DNA of 64,000 nucleotides, taken from NCBI GenBank assembly GCA_037176705.1, contig CM073886.1, positions 12,050,501 to 12,114,500 of the forward strand, in the 5' to 3' direction. A program made the position numbers and the translations under genes. How positions within the stretch are numbered: the stretch's first letter is position 1; each line of letters starts with the position of its first letter. This document shows, in pieces, positions 22,999 to 33,739 of the stretch. This stretch comes from Molossus alvarezi. Lineage: Eukaryota > Chordata > Mammalia > Chiroptera > Molossidae. The notes under the pieces are model-generated. The model was not told the origin of the DNA and ran no database searches. It was given only the letters and a program-made list of their open reading frames with translations.

Positions 22999-23782
22999 TT
23001 TAAAATAATAATAATAATTTATACAACATTCATAAAGTGATACTCTGCAGACACTCAAAAGGGTGATCAATTTGTATATAAACATAGAGGATATAGAAAC
23101 AGGTATCCAGAGAGAAAAGCAGGTTATGAGAGCGGAAGTGCCAGGTACACTCGCAGAGTCATACTTTTCTACGGAGGTGCCTTATGCTTCCATTTGTTTT
23201 TAAGTTTTTAAAAATAAAAGAAGACTGAGATTTTTTTGCTGGGAGTCCTGAGTTGTCAAGCAAGAAGTCTGAGGACCCTGAAGTGGTCATGTCATGGGGA
23301 AGCCACGCTACATGGAAAAGTGATATAAAGATGCTCTGGGCAGCTGTCCTTGTCTTCTTTTTTTTTTGCTTTTATTTTGTTTATTTATTTATTTTTAATT
23401 AATTTATTTTTGTTACAGATGTTTCTCCTTGTTCCCCCACTGATTCCCCCCTCCCCCTCCCTCCCCTCCCTGTCCCCAGCTTTGTTGTCCATGTCCACTG
23501 TCCATGCATACATGCATATAAGTTCTGTGGTTTATCTCTCCCGCACCACCCTCTCTTCTGGGGATTGTCAGTCTGTACCCCACTTCCACATCTCTGGGAC
23601 TACCCCATTCCTCAGACTGTTATGTTCATTATATTCCACAAATAAGTGAGATGATATGATCTCTGTTTGGCTTGTTTCGCTTAGGATAATACTTTCCAGA
23701 TCCCTCCATGTCGTCTCAAAGGATAAGTGATCTTTCTTTCTTACAGCTGCATAGTACTCCATTGTGTACATGTACCACAGCT

Positions 23783-24032
23783 TTTTTCTTTTTCTTTTTT
23801 ATCCTCACTCGAGGACATTTTTCCATTTTTTATTCAGATAGAATGGGAGAGAGAGGAAGAGAGAGAGATAGACATCAACATGAAAGGGACACATCAAGTG
23901 GATGCCACCCTCATGACTCAACCAGGGCCGGGGACAAACAGCAACCGAGGTACGTGCCCTCAGCGGGAACCAAACCCGGGTCTCTCCAGACCGCAGCCAA
24001 AGCTCTAACCGCTGAACCAAACCAGCCAGGGC
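23783..24032 (-). mobile_element. VES SINE in the chimera's L1 part
   Basis: Flanked by the exact 12-bp duplication tgtaccacagct (23771-23782 and 24033-24044). Confidence 0.95.
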
Positions 24033-24828
24033 TGTACCACAGCTATTTTATCCATTCGTCTACTGATGGACACTTGGGCTGTTTCCAGATCTTAGCTATT
24101 GTAAATAGTGCTGCTATGAACATGGGGTACATATATTCTTCCTGATTGGTGTTTCAGGCTTCTTAGGGTATATTCCTAGAAGTGAGATCACTGGGTCAAA
24201 TGGCAGTTCAATTTTTAATTTTTTGAGGTAGCACCATAGTGTTTTCCATAGTGGCTGCACCAGTCTGCATTCCCACCAGCAGTCTGCTAGAGTCCCCTTT
24301 TCTCCACACCCTCACCAACACTTGTTGTTTGATGATTTGTTGATGGCGGCCATTCTGACAGGTGTGAGGTGATACCTCATTGTTGTTTTAATTTGCATCT
24401 CTCTGATGATTAGTGATGTTGAGCATTTCTTCATATGTCTCTTAGCCATTTGTATGTCCTGTTTGGAGAGGTGTCTATTTAGTTCCTCTTTTTTAGTAGC
24501 CCATTTTTTAATTGGGTTCTTTGTCTTCCTTTTGTTGAGTTGTATGAGCACTCTATATATATTGGAAATTAACCCCTTATCTGATACATCATTGGCAATT
24601 ATGCTCTCTCATTCAGTGGGTTGCCTTTCCACTTTGATGATTGTATCTTTTGCTGTGCAGAAGCTTTTTAGTTTGATGTAGTCCTATGTGTTCATTTTCT
24701 CCTTGTTTCTGTTGCCTTAGGTGATGTATCAGTGAAAATTCTGCTGTGTATGATGTCTGAAATATTGTTGCCTACATTCTCTTCTAGGATTTTTATGGAT
24801 TCATGAGTCACATTTAAGTCTTTTATCC

Positions 24829-25069
24829 TTTTTTTTTTTTATCCTCACCCAAGGATATTTTTCCATTTTTTGTTCAGATAGAATGGGAAGGAGAGAGAGA
24901 GAGAAAAACATCGACGTGAAAGGGACACATCAAGTGGCTGCCACCCGCGCGACCCAACCAGGGCTGGGGACAAACTGCAACTGAGGTACGTGCCCTTAGT
25001 GGGAACTGAACCCGGGTCTCTCTGGACCGCAGGCCGACACTATAACCGCTGAGCCAAACCTGCCAGGGC
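24829..25069 (-). mobile_element. VES SINE in the chimera's L1 part
   Basis: Flanked by the exact 13-bp duplication aagtcttttatcc (24816-24828 and 25070-25082). Confidence 0.95.
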
Positions 25070-25147
25070 AAGTCTTTTATCCATTTTGAGTTTATTCTTG
25101 TGTATGATATAAGTTGATGGTCTAGTTTCATTTTTTTGCATGTAGCT

Positions 25148-25253
25148 AAAAATCTGGAATGCTTCACGAATTTGCGTGTCATCCTTGCGCAGGGGCCATG
25201 CTAATCTCTCTGCATCGTTCTAATTTTAGTATATGTTGTGCCAAAGCGAACAC
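25148..25253 (-). pseudogene. U6 snRNA retro-copy
   Basis: A 106-nt minus-strand copy of U6 spliceosomal RNA. It keeps the start (gtgttcgctttggca), the ACAGAG-like region as 'gatgcagagagattag', the stem region 'gatgacacgcaaattcgtga' and the terminal T run. It differs from the usual mammalian sequence at about eight positions and lacks one base. No TATA box or proximal element is visible upstream (plus-strand 25275-25320), and its 3' end runs into L1. It is therefore a retroposed copy rather than a transcribed gene. Confidence 0.95.
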
Positions 25254-25742
25254 AGCTGTCCTTGTCTTCAAGTCATCCCAACCCCAGACCTGCGGGTGAA
25301 CGAGACATGGAATGATTCCAGCCCCAGCCTTAGGTCACCCCAGCTTCATTCTTACCAGCTGAGGTCCCAGACACAACAGAGAAGAGACACGCCATCTCTG
25401 CTCTGTCCTGTCCCAATGCCTGACCCACGGAATCCATTGTTATGAGAAAATGGTTGTTTAGAGACACTAAAAAATAATAATAATAAAATAACTAAATAAA
25501 GGGAGGGAGTGTAACCTCACATTCTCCCCCTTTCCATTCTCCTGCTGCCTGAACCGTGGGCATGGTGGTGGCCATCTCGACCATGCAGGTCAGGGCAATG
25601 TCCTAGGGACAGCAGGCCAGTGATACAGGAGACTGTGCCCTGGGTGACCTTCAGGGCACCACGCAGCCCTAGACACCTCTCTCCACACTACCACACAGGA
25701 GAGAAACCTCCCTTATTGAAGCCACTGTCAACTTGGGTTTCT

Positions 25743-25981
25743 TTTTTTTTTCCTCACCCGAGGACATTTTTCCATTTTTGTTCAGATAGAGTGGGGAGGG
25801 TAGAGAGAGAGAGAGAGAAACATCGATGTGAAAGGGACACATTGAGTGGCCACTTTCTGCACAACCCCAGCTGGGCCCAGGGACAAACTACAGCTGAGGT
25901 ATGTGCCCTTAGCGGGAACCAAACCCGGGTCCTCTGGACTGTGGGCGGAGGCTCTAACTGCTGAGCCAAACTGGCCAGGGC
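25743..25981 (-). mobile_element. VES SINE in the tail of the HAL1-like element
   Basis: The minus-strand VES lies between the HAL1 3' end and the left TSD copy, so the two elements share one visible duplication. The 3' hairpin complement is 'tcctcacccgagga'. Confidence 0.85.
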
Positions 25982-26326
25982 TTATCTTTATTGTTGAATG
26001 TATTACAGATGTTCCTCATTTTTCCCCCATTGACCCCCTCCTCCCCACTCCCGCCCCCCTCCTGCCTTTTCCCACACTGTTGGTTATGCATATAAGTTCT
26101 TTAGTTTATTTCTTCCAACCCCCCAACCCTCTTCTCTTTGAGGTTTGTCAGTCTAGCAACCAATTTGTACTTCTTAATCCCTTCACCTTTTTCATCCATT
26201 CCCCCAACCCCCCTCCCATCTGGCAACCAACAAAATGTTCTCTGTATCTATGAGAGTGTTTCTGTTCTGCCTGTTCATTTTGTTTGTAGATTCCATTGTC
26301 GATAGATATGTATTCATTGCCATTTT

Positions 26327-27229
26327 GTTCATATATTTTATCTTTTTCTTCAAAAAGACCCTTCATCATTTCATATAATAACTGTTTGATGGTGATGAAC
26401 TCCTTTAACTTTTTCTTGTCTGGGAAACTCTTTATATGTCCACCGATTCTAAATGACAGCTTTGCAGGACAGAGTAATCTTGGTTGTAGGTTTTTGCTTT
26501 TCATCACTCTGAATATTTCTTGCCACTCCCTTCTGGCCTGCAAAGTTTCTTTTGAGAAATCAGCTGACAGCCTTATGGGAACTCCCTTGTAGGTAACTAA
26601 CTGCTTTTCTCTTGCTGTTTTAAGATTCTCTCTTTGTCTTGAACCTTTTGCATTTTGGTGATGATGTGTCTTGATATGGGCCTCTTGGGGTTCATCTTGT
26701 TTGGGACTCTCTTTGCTTCCTGGACTTGTATGTCTGTTTCCTTCACCAAGTTAGGGAAGTTTTCTGCCATTATTATTTCAAACAGGTTTTCGATTTCTTG
26801 TTCTCTCTCTTCTCCTTCTGGCACCCCCAGGATGCGAATGTTGGCACGCTTGAAGTTGTCCCAGAGGCTCCTTACACTATCCTCATTTTTTTGGATTCTT
26901 TTTTCTTTTTGCTGTTCTGATTGGGTGTTTTTTGCTTCCTGATATTCCAAATTGATGGTTTGCTTCTTGGCTTTACCTACTCTACTATTGAATCTGTGTA
27001 AACTATTCTTTATTTCAGTTAGTGCCTCCTTAATTTCTGACTGGTCCTTTTTTAAGCTCTTGAGGCCCTCACTTAGTTTGCTGAGGTTCTCACTAAGTTC
27101 ATTGAGCATCCTTATAAGCAGTATTTTGAACTCAGCATCTGTTAGGTTGCTTATCTCCATTTTGCTTAGTTCTTTTCCTGGAGATTTTTTCTGTTCTTTC
27201 ATTTGGGACCTGTTTTTTTGTCTCTTCAT
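26327..27229 (-). pseudogene. L1/HAL1 ORF1 protein, one frameshift
   Basis: This is the RNA-binding chaperone ORF of L1-type elements. The first 210 residues are open: a coiled-coil-rich N-terminus (heptad leucines at roughly residues 35-75), then the conserved RRM region with the 'RANIRILGVPEGEE' segment (about residues 128-141). A one-base loss near 26617 relative to related L1s shifts the frame, and a stop follows. The conserved C-terminal domain ('EWQEIFRVMKSKNLQPRLL', 'KLSFRIGG') continues in the next frame to about 26327. That frame then runs on through the 3' UTR to 26148. The ORF is therefore nearly intact but not functional as it stands. Confidence 0.9.
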
Positions 27230-28009
27230 TTTGGCTGCCTCCCTGTGTTTATTTCTATGTATTACTTAAGGAGAGGTAAGGGGCTAGCTGAGACCAGATG
27301 CTGCTTGTTTGAAAGATCCAAGTTGGGTGGGGCAGGGCGGGGCCTCAGGGAGTCACCAGGGTGGGGCTACCAGTGTGAGCCAGGTTGCTGGAGTCCCAGA
27401 TATGGTGACTGTCTGCTGCCCCCGGGAAGGGCTCACCAAAGGAACAAAGGCCTCTGACAGCACATTTGTCCCGGAGAAAGCCCCCTCTCCAGCCCTTGTT
27501 CCAGTGCCAAACAGCTCAGTTCTTCCCTGTATGTCTCTGGCGCCCCTCAAACTGCCTCCCCTCCAAGCTTAGAGGGAGAGTCCGATAAGTCAGTGCGCGG
27601 GCCCTTTAAGGAGCTGCCTGGGGCTCCAGCTGCCTCAGCCCCTGAGCCTCAGTTCCCGCTGGTTTTTCCAGCCAGAAGTTATGGGGATTCTCTTCCTGGC
27701 ACTGGAACCCTGAGCAGGGCACCTGGTGTGGGACAGGGACCCCTCAGTCCTCAGGAAGGACCTTCCCAGCCGAGGTGTCCTCCTGATTTTTATCCGCCAC
27801 ACGTGGGTGTGGGACCAGCCTGTCCCCTCCGCCCCTCCTACCAGTCTGGATGTGGCTGCTGCTTTAATTCCGTAGTTGTAGGACTTCCATTCAGCTTGAT
27901 TTCAGGCGGTTCTGAATGATGGTTGTTCTGTAGTTTAGTTGTAACTTTGATGTGGTTGTGGGAGGACGGATACCGCGTTTACCTACCCGCCATCCTGACC
28001 GGAAGTCCC
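27230..28009 (-). promoter_or_regulatory. HAL1/L1-type 5' UTR with internal promoter
   Basis: GC-rich and without an ORF. It begins with ETS- and YY1-like motifs at the very 5' end, as in active L1 5' UTRs where YY1 sets the start site. Function is inferred from position only. Confidence 0.55.
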
Positions 28010-28408
28010 CTTGGGTTTCTACTGTAGGCAGCTAAACCAATACTCACGGGTACAGATTTTGAAACAAATGTGGATGTTAACACGGAGGTAGGTGTGGATG
28101 TAGACAGGATCCTAACTGACACACGGAAGAAAACTGATTCAGGGTAAGCAGTAACCATCTCTGTTATATCCAAAAAAAATAAAGTAAAACACATTTTATT
28201 ACTCAGTGTCCGATAGCCTGGGGACTGGCGCCAGGCAAAGTGCTCGACCATTGTCTCCTTGCTCAGCCTTGCCTCCCACCCTGAACGGCCTGCCCCAGCT
28301 TGTAGATTAACTCCCATCTTGCTCTTATCGATCCACATTCCAGAGGCTCCATGCATAGCCCCCGCAGGGCCAAACCCTGAGGGACAAATTCCAGCTGCAA
28401 CAGGCAGA

Positions 28409-28415
28409 TATAAAA
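28409..28415 (+). promoter_or_regulatory. TATA box of the solo LTR
   Basis: TATAAAA lies 76 bp upstream of the LTR poly(A) signal, a spacing that fits a U3/R promoter. Confidence 0.6.
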
Positions 28416-28490
28416 GACACAAGCCCCTACATTGAGCGCGGCTTCTAGGACTCGACCCCCGGAGTCTGTGAACCCGCCCGGAGTGTACCC

Positions 28491-28496
28491 AATAAA
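28491..28496 (+). terminator. Poly(A) signal of the solo LTR
   Basis: AATAAA in the R region, followed by T-rich DNA. Confidence 0.6.
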
Positions 28497-28579
28497 CCTG
28501 AACCTGTTTATTCGGCTGATTGGCTCTCCAGTCTCTTCTCTGTTTTATTCGGCGGCGCCCCCGATTCCTTACACTCAGG

Positions 28580-29040
28580 GCCCCTTATTATTTCAGTTGC
28601 CATTGGAGAAAACAAAATCAAGCAAGCTTAGCAAAAACGGGAAAGTATATTGTCAGGTGGCTGAGGCTCAGAGAAGATGGGGCTGTTTGGGAACAGCGTC
28701 AGGCTCAGAAGGCGAAGGGGCGCCCTGGTCCGCCTCGGCCGTGCGCAGGCGCACCCGCTCCGGCTGCACGGCTCTCTCTGAGCGGCATCTGGAAAACCCG
28801 AACCCCAACTTGCCAGCTCTGCAGTCAGGGTGGAAAGGAGCGGCTCCCACAGTCCCCTGCTGGGAGATCCCAGGAACTACTTTCATTGGCTCGAAGTGAG
28901 TCGTAAGCCAGTCTGTGCACCAGTCTGGGGTCAATGATGGCTCAGCCTGAGCAACCCGCTGGGCAGTCCCCGTGGCCAGAGGGAGGAAAGCCCCCGAGTG
29001 GGCAACTGCCAACGCATCCCTGTGATTATTACAGAAAGAA
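28580..29040. other. No gene seen
   Basis: Unique DNA, CpG-containing near 28730-28790. Short frames only. Confidence 0.35.
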
Positions 29041-29046
29041 GGGGAG

Positions 29047-29294
29047 CCCTGGCCGGTTTGGCTCAGCGGTTAGAGCGTCGGCCTGAGGTCCTGAGAGACC
29101 CGGGTTCGGTTCCCGCTAAGGCCGCATACCTCGGTTGCAGTTTGTCCCCGGCCCTGGTCGGTTGTGCGGGTGGCAGCCACTCGATGTGTTCCTTTCACGT
29201 CGATGTTTCTCTCTCTCTCTGTTCCTCTCTCTCCCTCCCACTCTACCTGAACAAAAAATGGAAAAATGTCCTCGGGTGAGGATAAAAAAAAAAA
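29047..29294 (+). mobile_element. VES SINE
   Basis: Close to the family consensus: head 'gccctggccggtttggctca', B-box 'gggttcggttcccgctaa', hairpin 'tcctcgggtgagga'. Confidence 0.95.
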
Positions 29295-29344
29295 GGGGGG
29301 ACACAGGGTCATGATGCATAAAGACAATAGCCTCCACATACTAA

Positions 29345-29505
29345 TATTATCGCCATGGACTGAATTGTGTTGAATTCATATGTTGAATCCCTAACCCTTA
29401 ACCTGAGTGCATCTGGAGATAGAGTCGTTAAGAGATAATTAAAGTTATATGATGTCATAAGAGTGGGACCCTAATCTGATGAAACGGTAGCCTTCTCAGA
29501 GCGCT

Positions 29506-29540
<35 letters not shown>

Positions 29541-29755
29541 CTCTGTCTCTCTCTCTCCCTCTCCCTTCCTTGACATGCGAGGACAGCAAGAAGGTGGCCG
29601 TCTGCAAGCCAGAAGAGAGCCCTCACCAGAAAATGACCACACTGCCACCTTGATCTCAGACTTCCTGCCTCCAGAGCCGTGAGAAAATGAGTTGCTGTGG
29701 TTTCAGCCCCCAGTCTATGGTATTTTGTTACGGCAGCCTGAGCTGGGTAAGCCAG
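29345..29755 (+). mobile_element. MaLR (MLT1/MST-type) LTR
   Basis: Ordered landmarks: 'atatgttgaatccctaaccc', 'gagtgggaccctaatctgat', 'gacatgcgaggacagcaaga', 'cttcctgcctccagagccgt', 'tatggtattttgttacggca'. A (TC)n tract lies at 29503-29560. Confidence 0.8.
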
Positions 29756-29869
29756 GTTTATCTGTATTAGTCAGGGTTCTCCAGAGAGACAGGACCCTGA
29801 CTAATACAATTATTAATAATTATTAATTACAAAAATAATAGAATTGTTCACATTTTTAAGGAACTTACC

Positions 29870-30025
29870 AGCTAGCAGGCACTGTGCCTAACTACCACAA
29901 CCACCTTTTAGTAACCCCATGTAGACAAGAGGAAAGTTGCAGGAGATTAAGCAACTTTCCCATGGCCATAGAGCTAGCAAGTGGCTGAGTCAGGACTTGA
30001 ACCTGGACATCTGTCTAGGGCTATT
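29870..30025 (-). mobile_element. MIR fragment
   Basis: Reverse-strand core: 'gagattaagcaactttccca' and 'agtggctgagtcaggacttg'. Confidence 0.65.
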
Positions 30026-30086
30026 TCTGGGTGATGGGAATTTTAAAAAACACTTTTATGTGTGTGCTTTACTGTACTGATTTTTA

Positions 30087-30344
30087 TTTTTATTTTATTT
30101 ATTTATTTATTTTAAATCCTCACCAGAGAATATTTTTTCCATTTCACACAGAGTGGGACGGAGAAAGAGAGAGAGAGAGAGAAACATCAATGTGAGAGAG
30201 ACACATGGACTGGTTGCCCCCTGCACGACCCCGACCAGGGCCAGGACAAATTACAACTGAGGTACGTTCCCTTGACTTAATGGAACCCGCTACTCTTTGA
30301 TTCGTGGGCTGCACCTCTAACCACTGAGCCAAACCAGCCAGGGC
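30087..30344 (-). mobile_element. VES SINE
   Basis: Flanked by the exact 14-bp duplication tgtactgattttta (30073-30086 and 30345-30358). Confidence 0.95.
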
Positions 30345-30359
30345 TGTACTGATTTTTAA

Positions 30360-31115
30360 ATGATATATTACTCTAGACTCTAAGGGAAGCAATAAAGCTA
30401 TTTTCATATTAGAAATTTTTTAAAAAGGAAGATCACAACACATTGGGAGAGGGTACAGTACAGAGGGAAGACATTGAAATCAATAGACACGTGAGCAGTG
30501 GCCCTTCCAAAGGCACTAACCAAGGACGAGTGCAATGTCTTTGACTTCAGGTCTAATAGCCAATTTCACATGTATGAGGATTAGAATTGCTGAAGCAACA
30601 GGTGCTTGGGGGCTATTTCCAAAGTCAAAGTGTGTTACAGCCACAAGAAACTAGAAGCTCCCTGCGATTGCATTAATAGAGGTGTGGTGCCCAGAGCAAG
30701 GGAGGTTAGTCTCGCTGCAGTGGCCACACCTGCGATCTGTGTCCAGTTCTGGGCCTTCATTTCAAGAACATTGGCAAATGAGTATATTCAGAAGAGGCGA
30801 CCAAGAAGGTGGGGGTGAGGGGTGGGAACAGGGCCTGCAAACCCTGAGAGAGCAGCAGTATTTAGCTTGAAGAAAAGACTCAGAGCTGACCTTTAGGTGC
30901 AGCTGAGTGCAGTCAGAGTTGCCTAGAGGGTAAAGGATGAGCTTCCTGTCCCTGGTGGTATGCAAACAAAGGTTTGGCCACCTGTTGATGTGGGTGAATG
31001 GTTAGATTGATTGAGTGTGTGGTTGGACCACAAGGCCATGAATTCTCCTTTTATGCTGAGTGTTTGCGTGTCTGATTGTTGGAAGCTGTGGGAAGGCTTA
31101 CCCTGGAGGGAGAGT
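30360..31115. other. No gene seen
   Basis: Non-repetitive DNA with short frames lacking any recognisable domain. Confidence 0.35.
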
Positions 31116-31117
31116 GC

Positions 31118-31470
31118 TATGGACTGAATGCCCCCGTACCCCATATTTCGTTTGTCGGAGCCCTAACCCCCAGTGTGTCTGTATATGGAGATGGGCCCCT
31201 AGGAAGACAGTAAGGATTGGGTTATTGTCCGTATGAGAAGAGACACCAGGAAGCGCCCCCACCCCCCGCACCAAGGAAAAGCCACGTGAAGGTTACCAAG
31301 AAAGCCGCCACCTGCACACGAGGAAGCAGAGCAATGTCCTGAGGAACCGGACTCTCCCGGCACCTTGACCTTGGACTTCCCAGCCTCCAGAAGTGTGAGA
31401 AGTAAATGTCTGTCATTTAAGCCCCCAAGTTCATGTTCTTTTGTTATGGCAGCCTGAGCAGATGAAGACA
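31118..31470 (+). mobile_element. MaLR-type LTR
   Basis: Ordered landmarks: 'gctatggactgaatgccccc', 'agccctaacccccagtgtgt', 'ccttgaccttggacttccca', 'gcctccagaagtgtgagaag', 'ttcttttgttatggcagcct'. Confidence 0.75.
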
Positions 31471-31918
31471 GTTATTGCTAATCAGGCACCTCTGCTAGCT
31501 TCCTCTCAGGGATCCAGGGACTGAAGCCCCAGCCTAGCCTCAGGGTACCAGCCCCCAAAGTCCAGAGGGTCAGCTGATTAGGATCAAGGAGGAGTTGCCG
31601 GTCTCCTCCCTCCCTATGGCCTCCAATTTTTCTCAGTTAATGGAACAGACCTTCTCTTCAGTGTCGAAGGTCTCAAGTACGATGGGGAAGGAACACACAG
31701 GAGTAAAAGTGGGGGAGCTGGGATGGGGGCATGTGGTGAGTGTCAGAGTGACTTCTGGGTGGGAGGGGCTTTCCAGCACTGATTTACTTCTCTGGTAATT
31801 GTATCCTGATTTCTTCTCGGATGTCACCCTTTGTCTATTCTCAGTCTCTTTCCATGACCCTGTCCTAAGCCAACCCACTATATACCGCAGACCATTTTAA
31901 TTGCTTTAGTCAGAGTAT

Positions 31919-32173
31919 ATGACCCAGTTAGAACAAATGAAGCCCCATGAAACTTTTGATGGGACAACTGGGGCAAATACTCAAGACTCGCAGCAGAAAA
32001 TCTCTGCTCTCTGCAACTACTGTAGATATCTTGTGGCCACAGTGGGAAACTTGCCTCAGAATGGAGTCAACATACAGGAAATCACCCAAGAGATAAATTG
32101 GGTCATCAGGAATCAGGATGCCTTGATCCAGCTGTGCCTGCAAGCCAGACATGTTAGTGAAATTAGACCATAG
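31919..32173 (+). CDS. Uncharacterised 84-residue open frame
   Basis: The frame begins MTQLEQMKPHETF and encodes a helix-prone, glutamine- and asparagine-rich peptide with balanced composition (for example 'QQKISALCNYCRYLVATVG'). This is unlike the GC-biased or repeat-derived frames around it. I do not recognise a family. It lacks a signal peptide, membrane segment or zinc-binding pattern. It overlaps no SINE or L1 that I can identify. It could be a processed pseudogene, an exon of an unannotated transcript or chance. I see no clear splice sites or poly(A) tail. Confidence 0.2.
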   Translation: MTQLEQMKPHETFDGTTGANTQDSQQKISALCNYCRYLVATVGNLPQNGVNIQEITQEINWVIRNQDALIQLCLQARHVSEIRP

Positions 32174-32479
32174 TTCCCTTTTGGTTTAGCTGGTTAGCAG
32201 TTTTCTTCCACTTGAAACTGAAAGAGTCTTGACCTCCTTTTGTGCCTAACAGCACTACAGTAATGGTCTATACCAAGTACTGCGGGAGCAGAAAGAAGGC
32301 AGTTGTTAATTACATGCCTGGAGGGGTGCGGACTGAGTGGCCAGGGAAGGCTTCACAGAGGAGGGGTCACGCGACCTGTACTTGGAAGGATGAGGAGTTT
32401 ATCATGTTGAAAAGATAGGAGAGGCCATTCCCAAACCTTTCAAACCCGTGAATGGGGAGATGAAGACATATGCGTCTAA

Positions 32480-32775
32480 ATAACCTGCGGGACGATGAGA
32501 AAAATCACAATGGAAAAATTAGAAAACATTTTTAACCGAATAATGTAAAAAATACATATTAAAACGTCTGTGTTACAGCTAAAACAATACTGAGAGGAAA
32601 AATTATAGCCTTAAAATTCATAACTTAGGAAAGAGAAGCTAAAAACGAATGTTTCTGACATCCCTCTCTCTCAAGAAGTTAGAAAAAGAGTGGCAAGATA
32701 AGCACAGAAGAAAGTCAAAGAAGAAAATAATCGAGACAAAAACAGACTGAAAGAGGAAGGAAGCGTACCCTGGAG
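32480..32775 (+). mobile_element. L1 ORF2 fragment
   Basis: Contains 'agctaaaacaatactgagag', 'gaaaaattatagccttaaaa' and 'aagaagttagaaaaagagtg', matching the order of L1 ORF2. Old and partial. Confidence 0.6.
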
Positions 32776-33735
32776 CGGATCCACAGAGCCCCAGCGGGGC
32801 GTCAGTGAGCCCTAGACACGAGGCGTGCCTGCACGGCGTTCGGGAAATGAGTGTCCTGGTGGCAGACCGGGCACAGGAGGCCGGAGAGCAAGAGGGAAGT
32901 GGTGAGACCATAGCCTGCAGGATGGTGGTGCCCAAGCCCAGAAGAGCGTCACTGCGGAGGGCCGGGACCCCACTCCACGGTGGTGGAAGCCACGGAAGGT
33001 TCTCAGCAGGGTGATGGGCTGGCCCTTGGAGACCCTCTTCAGATAAGGAGCCACGGCCTCGCCCCCTGGGCTGTTTGAAAAGGAGCAGAAAAGCCACAAG
33101 GAGCCAAGTTCAGTTTTCCGGCAAAACTGCCACCACAGCTGCCCACTGCCCGCTGCCACCGTGGCACAGGCTCTCTCCTTTTCCAGAGAGGGGCTCGCAG
33201 GCCCATGCTGACCCCTGAGGAGGCCCCGGGAGGTCGGGAGCCGGGTTCTCCGCCTCAGCGCTGCCCACCTCTGGGCGGGGACACTTGGCCGTGCGGCTGC
33301 CCCGCGCACTGGAGGACGGTGCTGTGGAGCCGCCTGGGCCCCCCACTCGATGCCAGCAGCGCCTCTTCCCAGATGTGAAGGCCAGCAGGGTCTCCGGACA
33401 TTGTCAAGTGTCCACTGGAGTGGACCATGGGTTTGGTGTCGCGGTGGGAGGAGCACGACACCCACAGTCCTCCCGCGGACAGCTCAGTGAGGGCCCCGCC
33501 CTCAGAGGTATTGCATGACCCTGGGGAGACCCGGCCTCTCCTGGGCCTCGGCGCCCCGCCTGCCCACCCAACGGGGCTGGAAGACCCACACTGACAGGAC
33601 AGCCCGGAGCCGCGAGAGCACCATGCCTGCCAGGGGCGAGGCTCAACGAACAGTAGGGGTTCTGTCCTCTGGACCAGACCAAAGGGGTGGACTGCGTGCG
33701 GGCTGGGTCCCCAGCATGGTCACAGCGCAGGGTCA
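32776..33735. other. No gene seen; GC-rich
   Basis: GC-rich DNA with overlapping long frames on both strands, typical of stop-poor composition. The predicted peptides have no recognisable domain and the frames lack paired splice signals. Confidence 0.35.
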
Positions 33736-33739
33736 GCCC

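Larger units (their letters stand above)
23358..25253 (-). mobile_element. U6 snRNA-L1 chimeric retrotransposon
   Basis: On the minus strand, a nearly full-length U6 snRNA copy (25253 to 25148) is joined directly at its terminal T run to the 3' part of an L1 (25147 to about 23358), which ends in poly(A). The whole insert is flanked by the exact 16-bp duplication agctgtccttgtcttc (23342-23357 and 25254-25269). A single TSD around both parts means they were inserted together. This is the product expected when the L1 reverse transcriptase switches from L1 RNA to U6 RNA, a type known from other mammals. Two VES SINEs later inserted into the L1 part. Confidence 0.95.
25982..28009 (-). mobile_element. 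HAL1-like (half-L1) element with intact 5' end
   Basis: The 5' end (28009) reads 'gggacttccggtcaggatgg' on the minus strand. It carries an ETS-type ACTTCCGG and a YY1-type GATGG motif, as at other L1 5' ends. About 780 bp of 5' UTR leads to ORF1 (27229 downward). ORF1 is followed directly by a 3' UTR ('gttggttgccagatgggagg') with no ORF2, the defining layout of HAL1 elements. The unit including the tail SINE is flanked by the 11-bp repeat cttgggtttct (25732-25742 and 28010-28020). Confidence 0.8.
28207..28573 (+). mobile_element. Solo endogenous-retrovirus LTR
   Basis: A 367-bp element beginning TGTCC and ending TTACA, flanked by the 5-bp repeat ctcag (28202-28206, 28574-28578). It has an ordered U3-R-U5 layout: TATAAAA at 28409-28415, then the AATAAA poly(A) signal at 28491-28496 and a GT/T-rich stretch. 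No internal viral sequence remains, so it is the product of LTR-LTR recombination. Confidence 0.85.

Noticed and set aside
25148..25253. Functional U6 snRNA gene
   Set aside because: No upstream TATA or proximal element, sequence changes in the RNA, and a shared TSD with L1 show it is a retro-copy.
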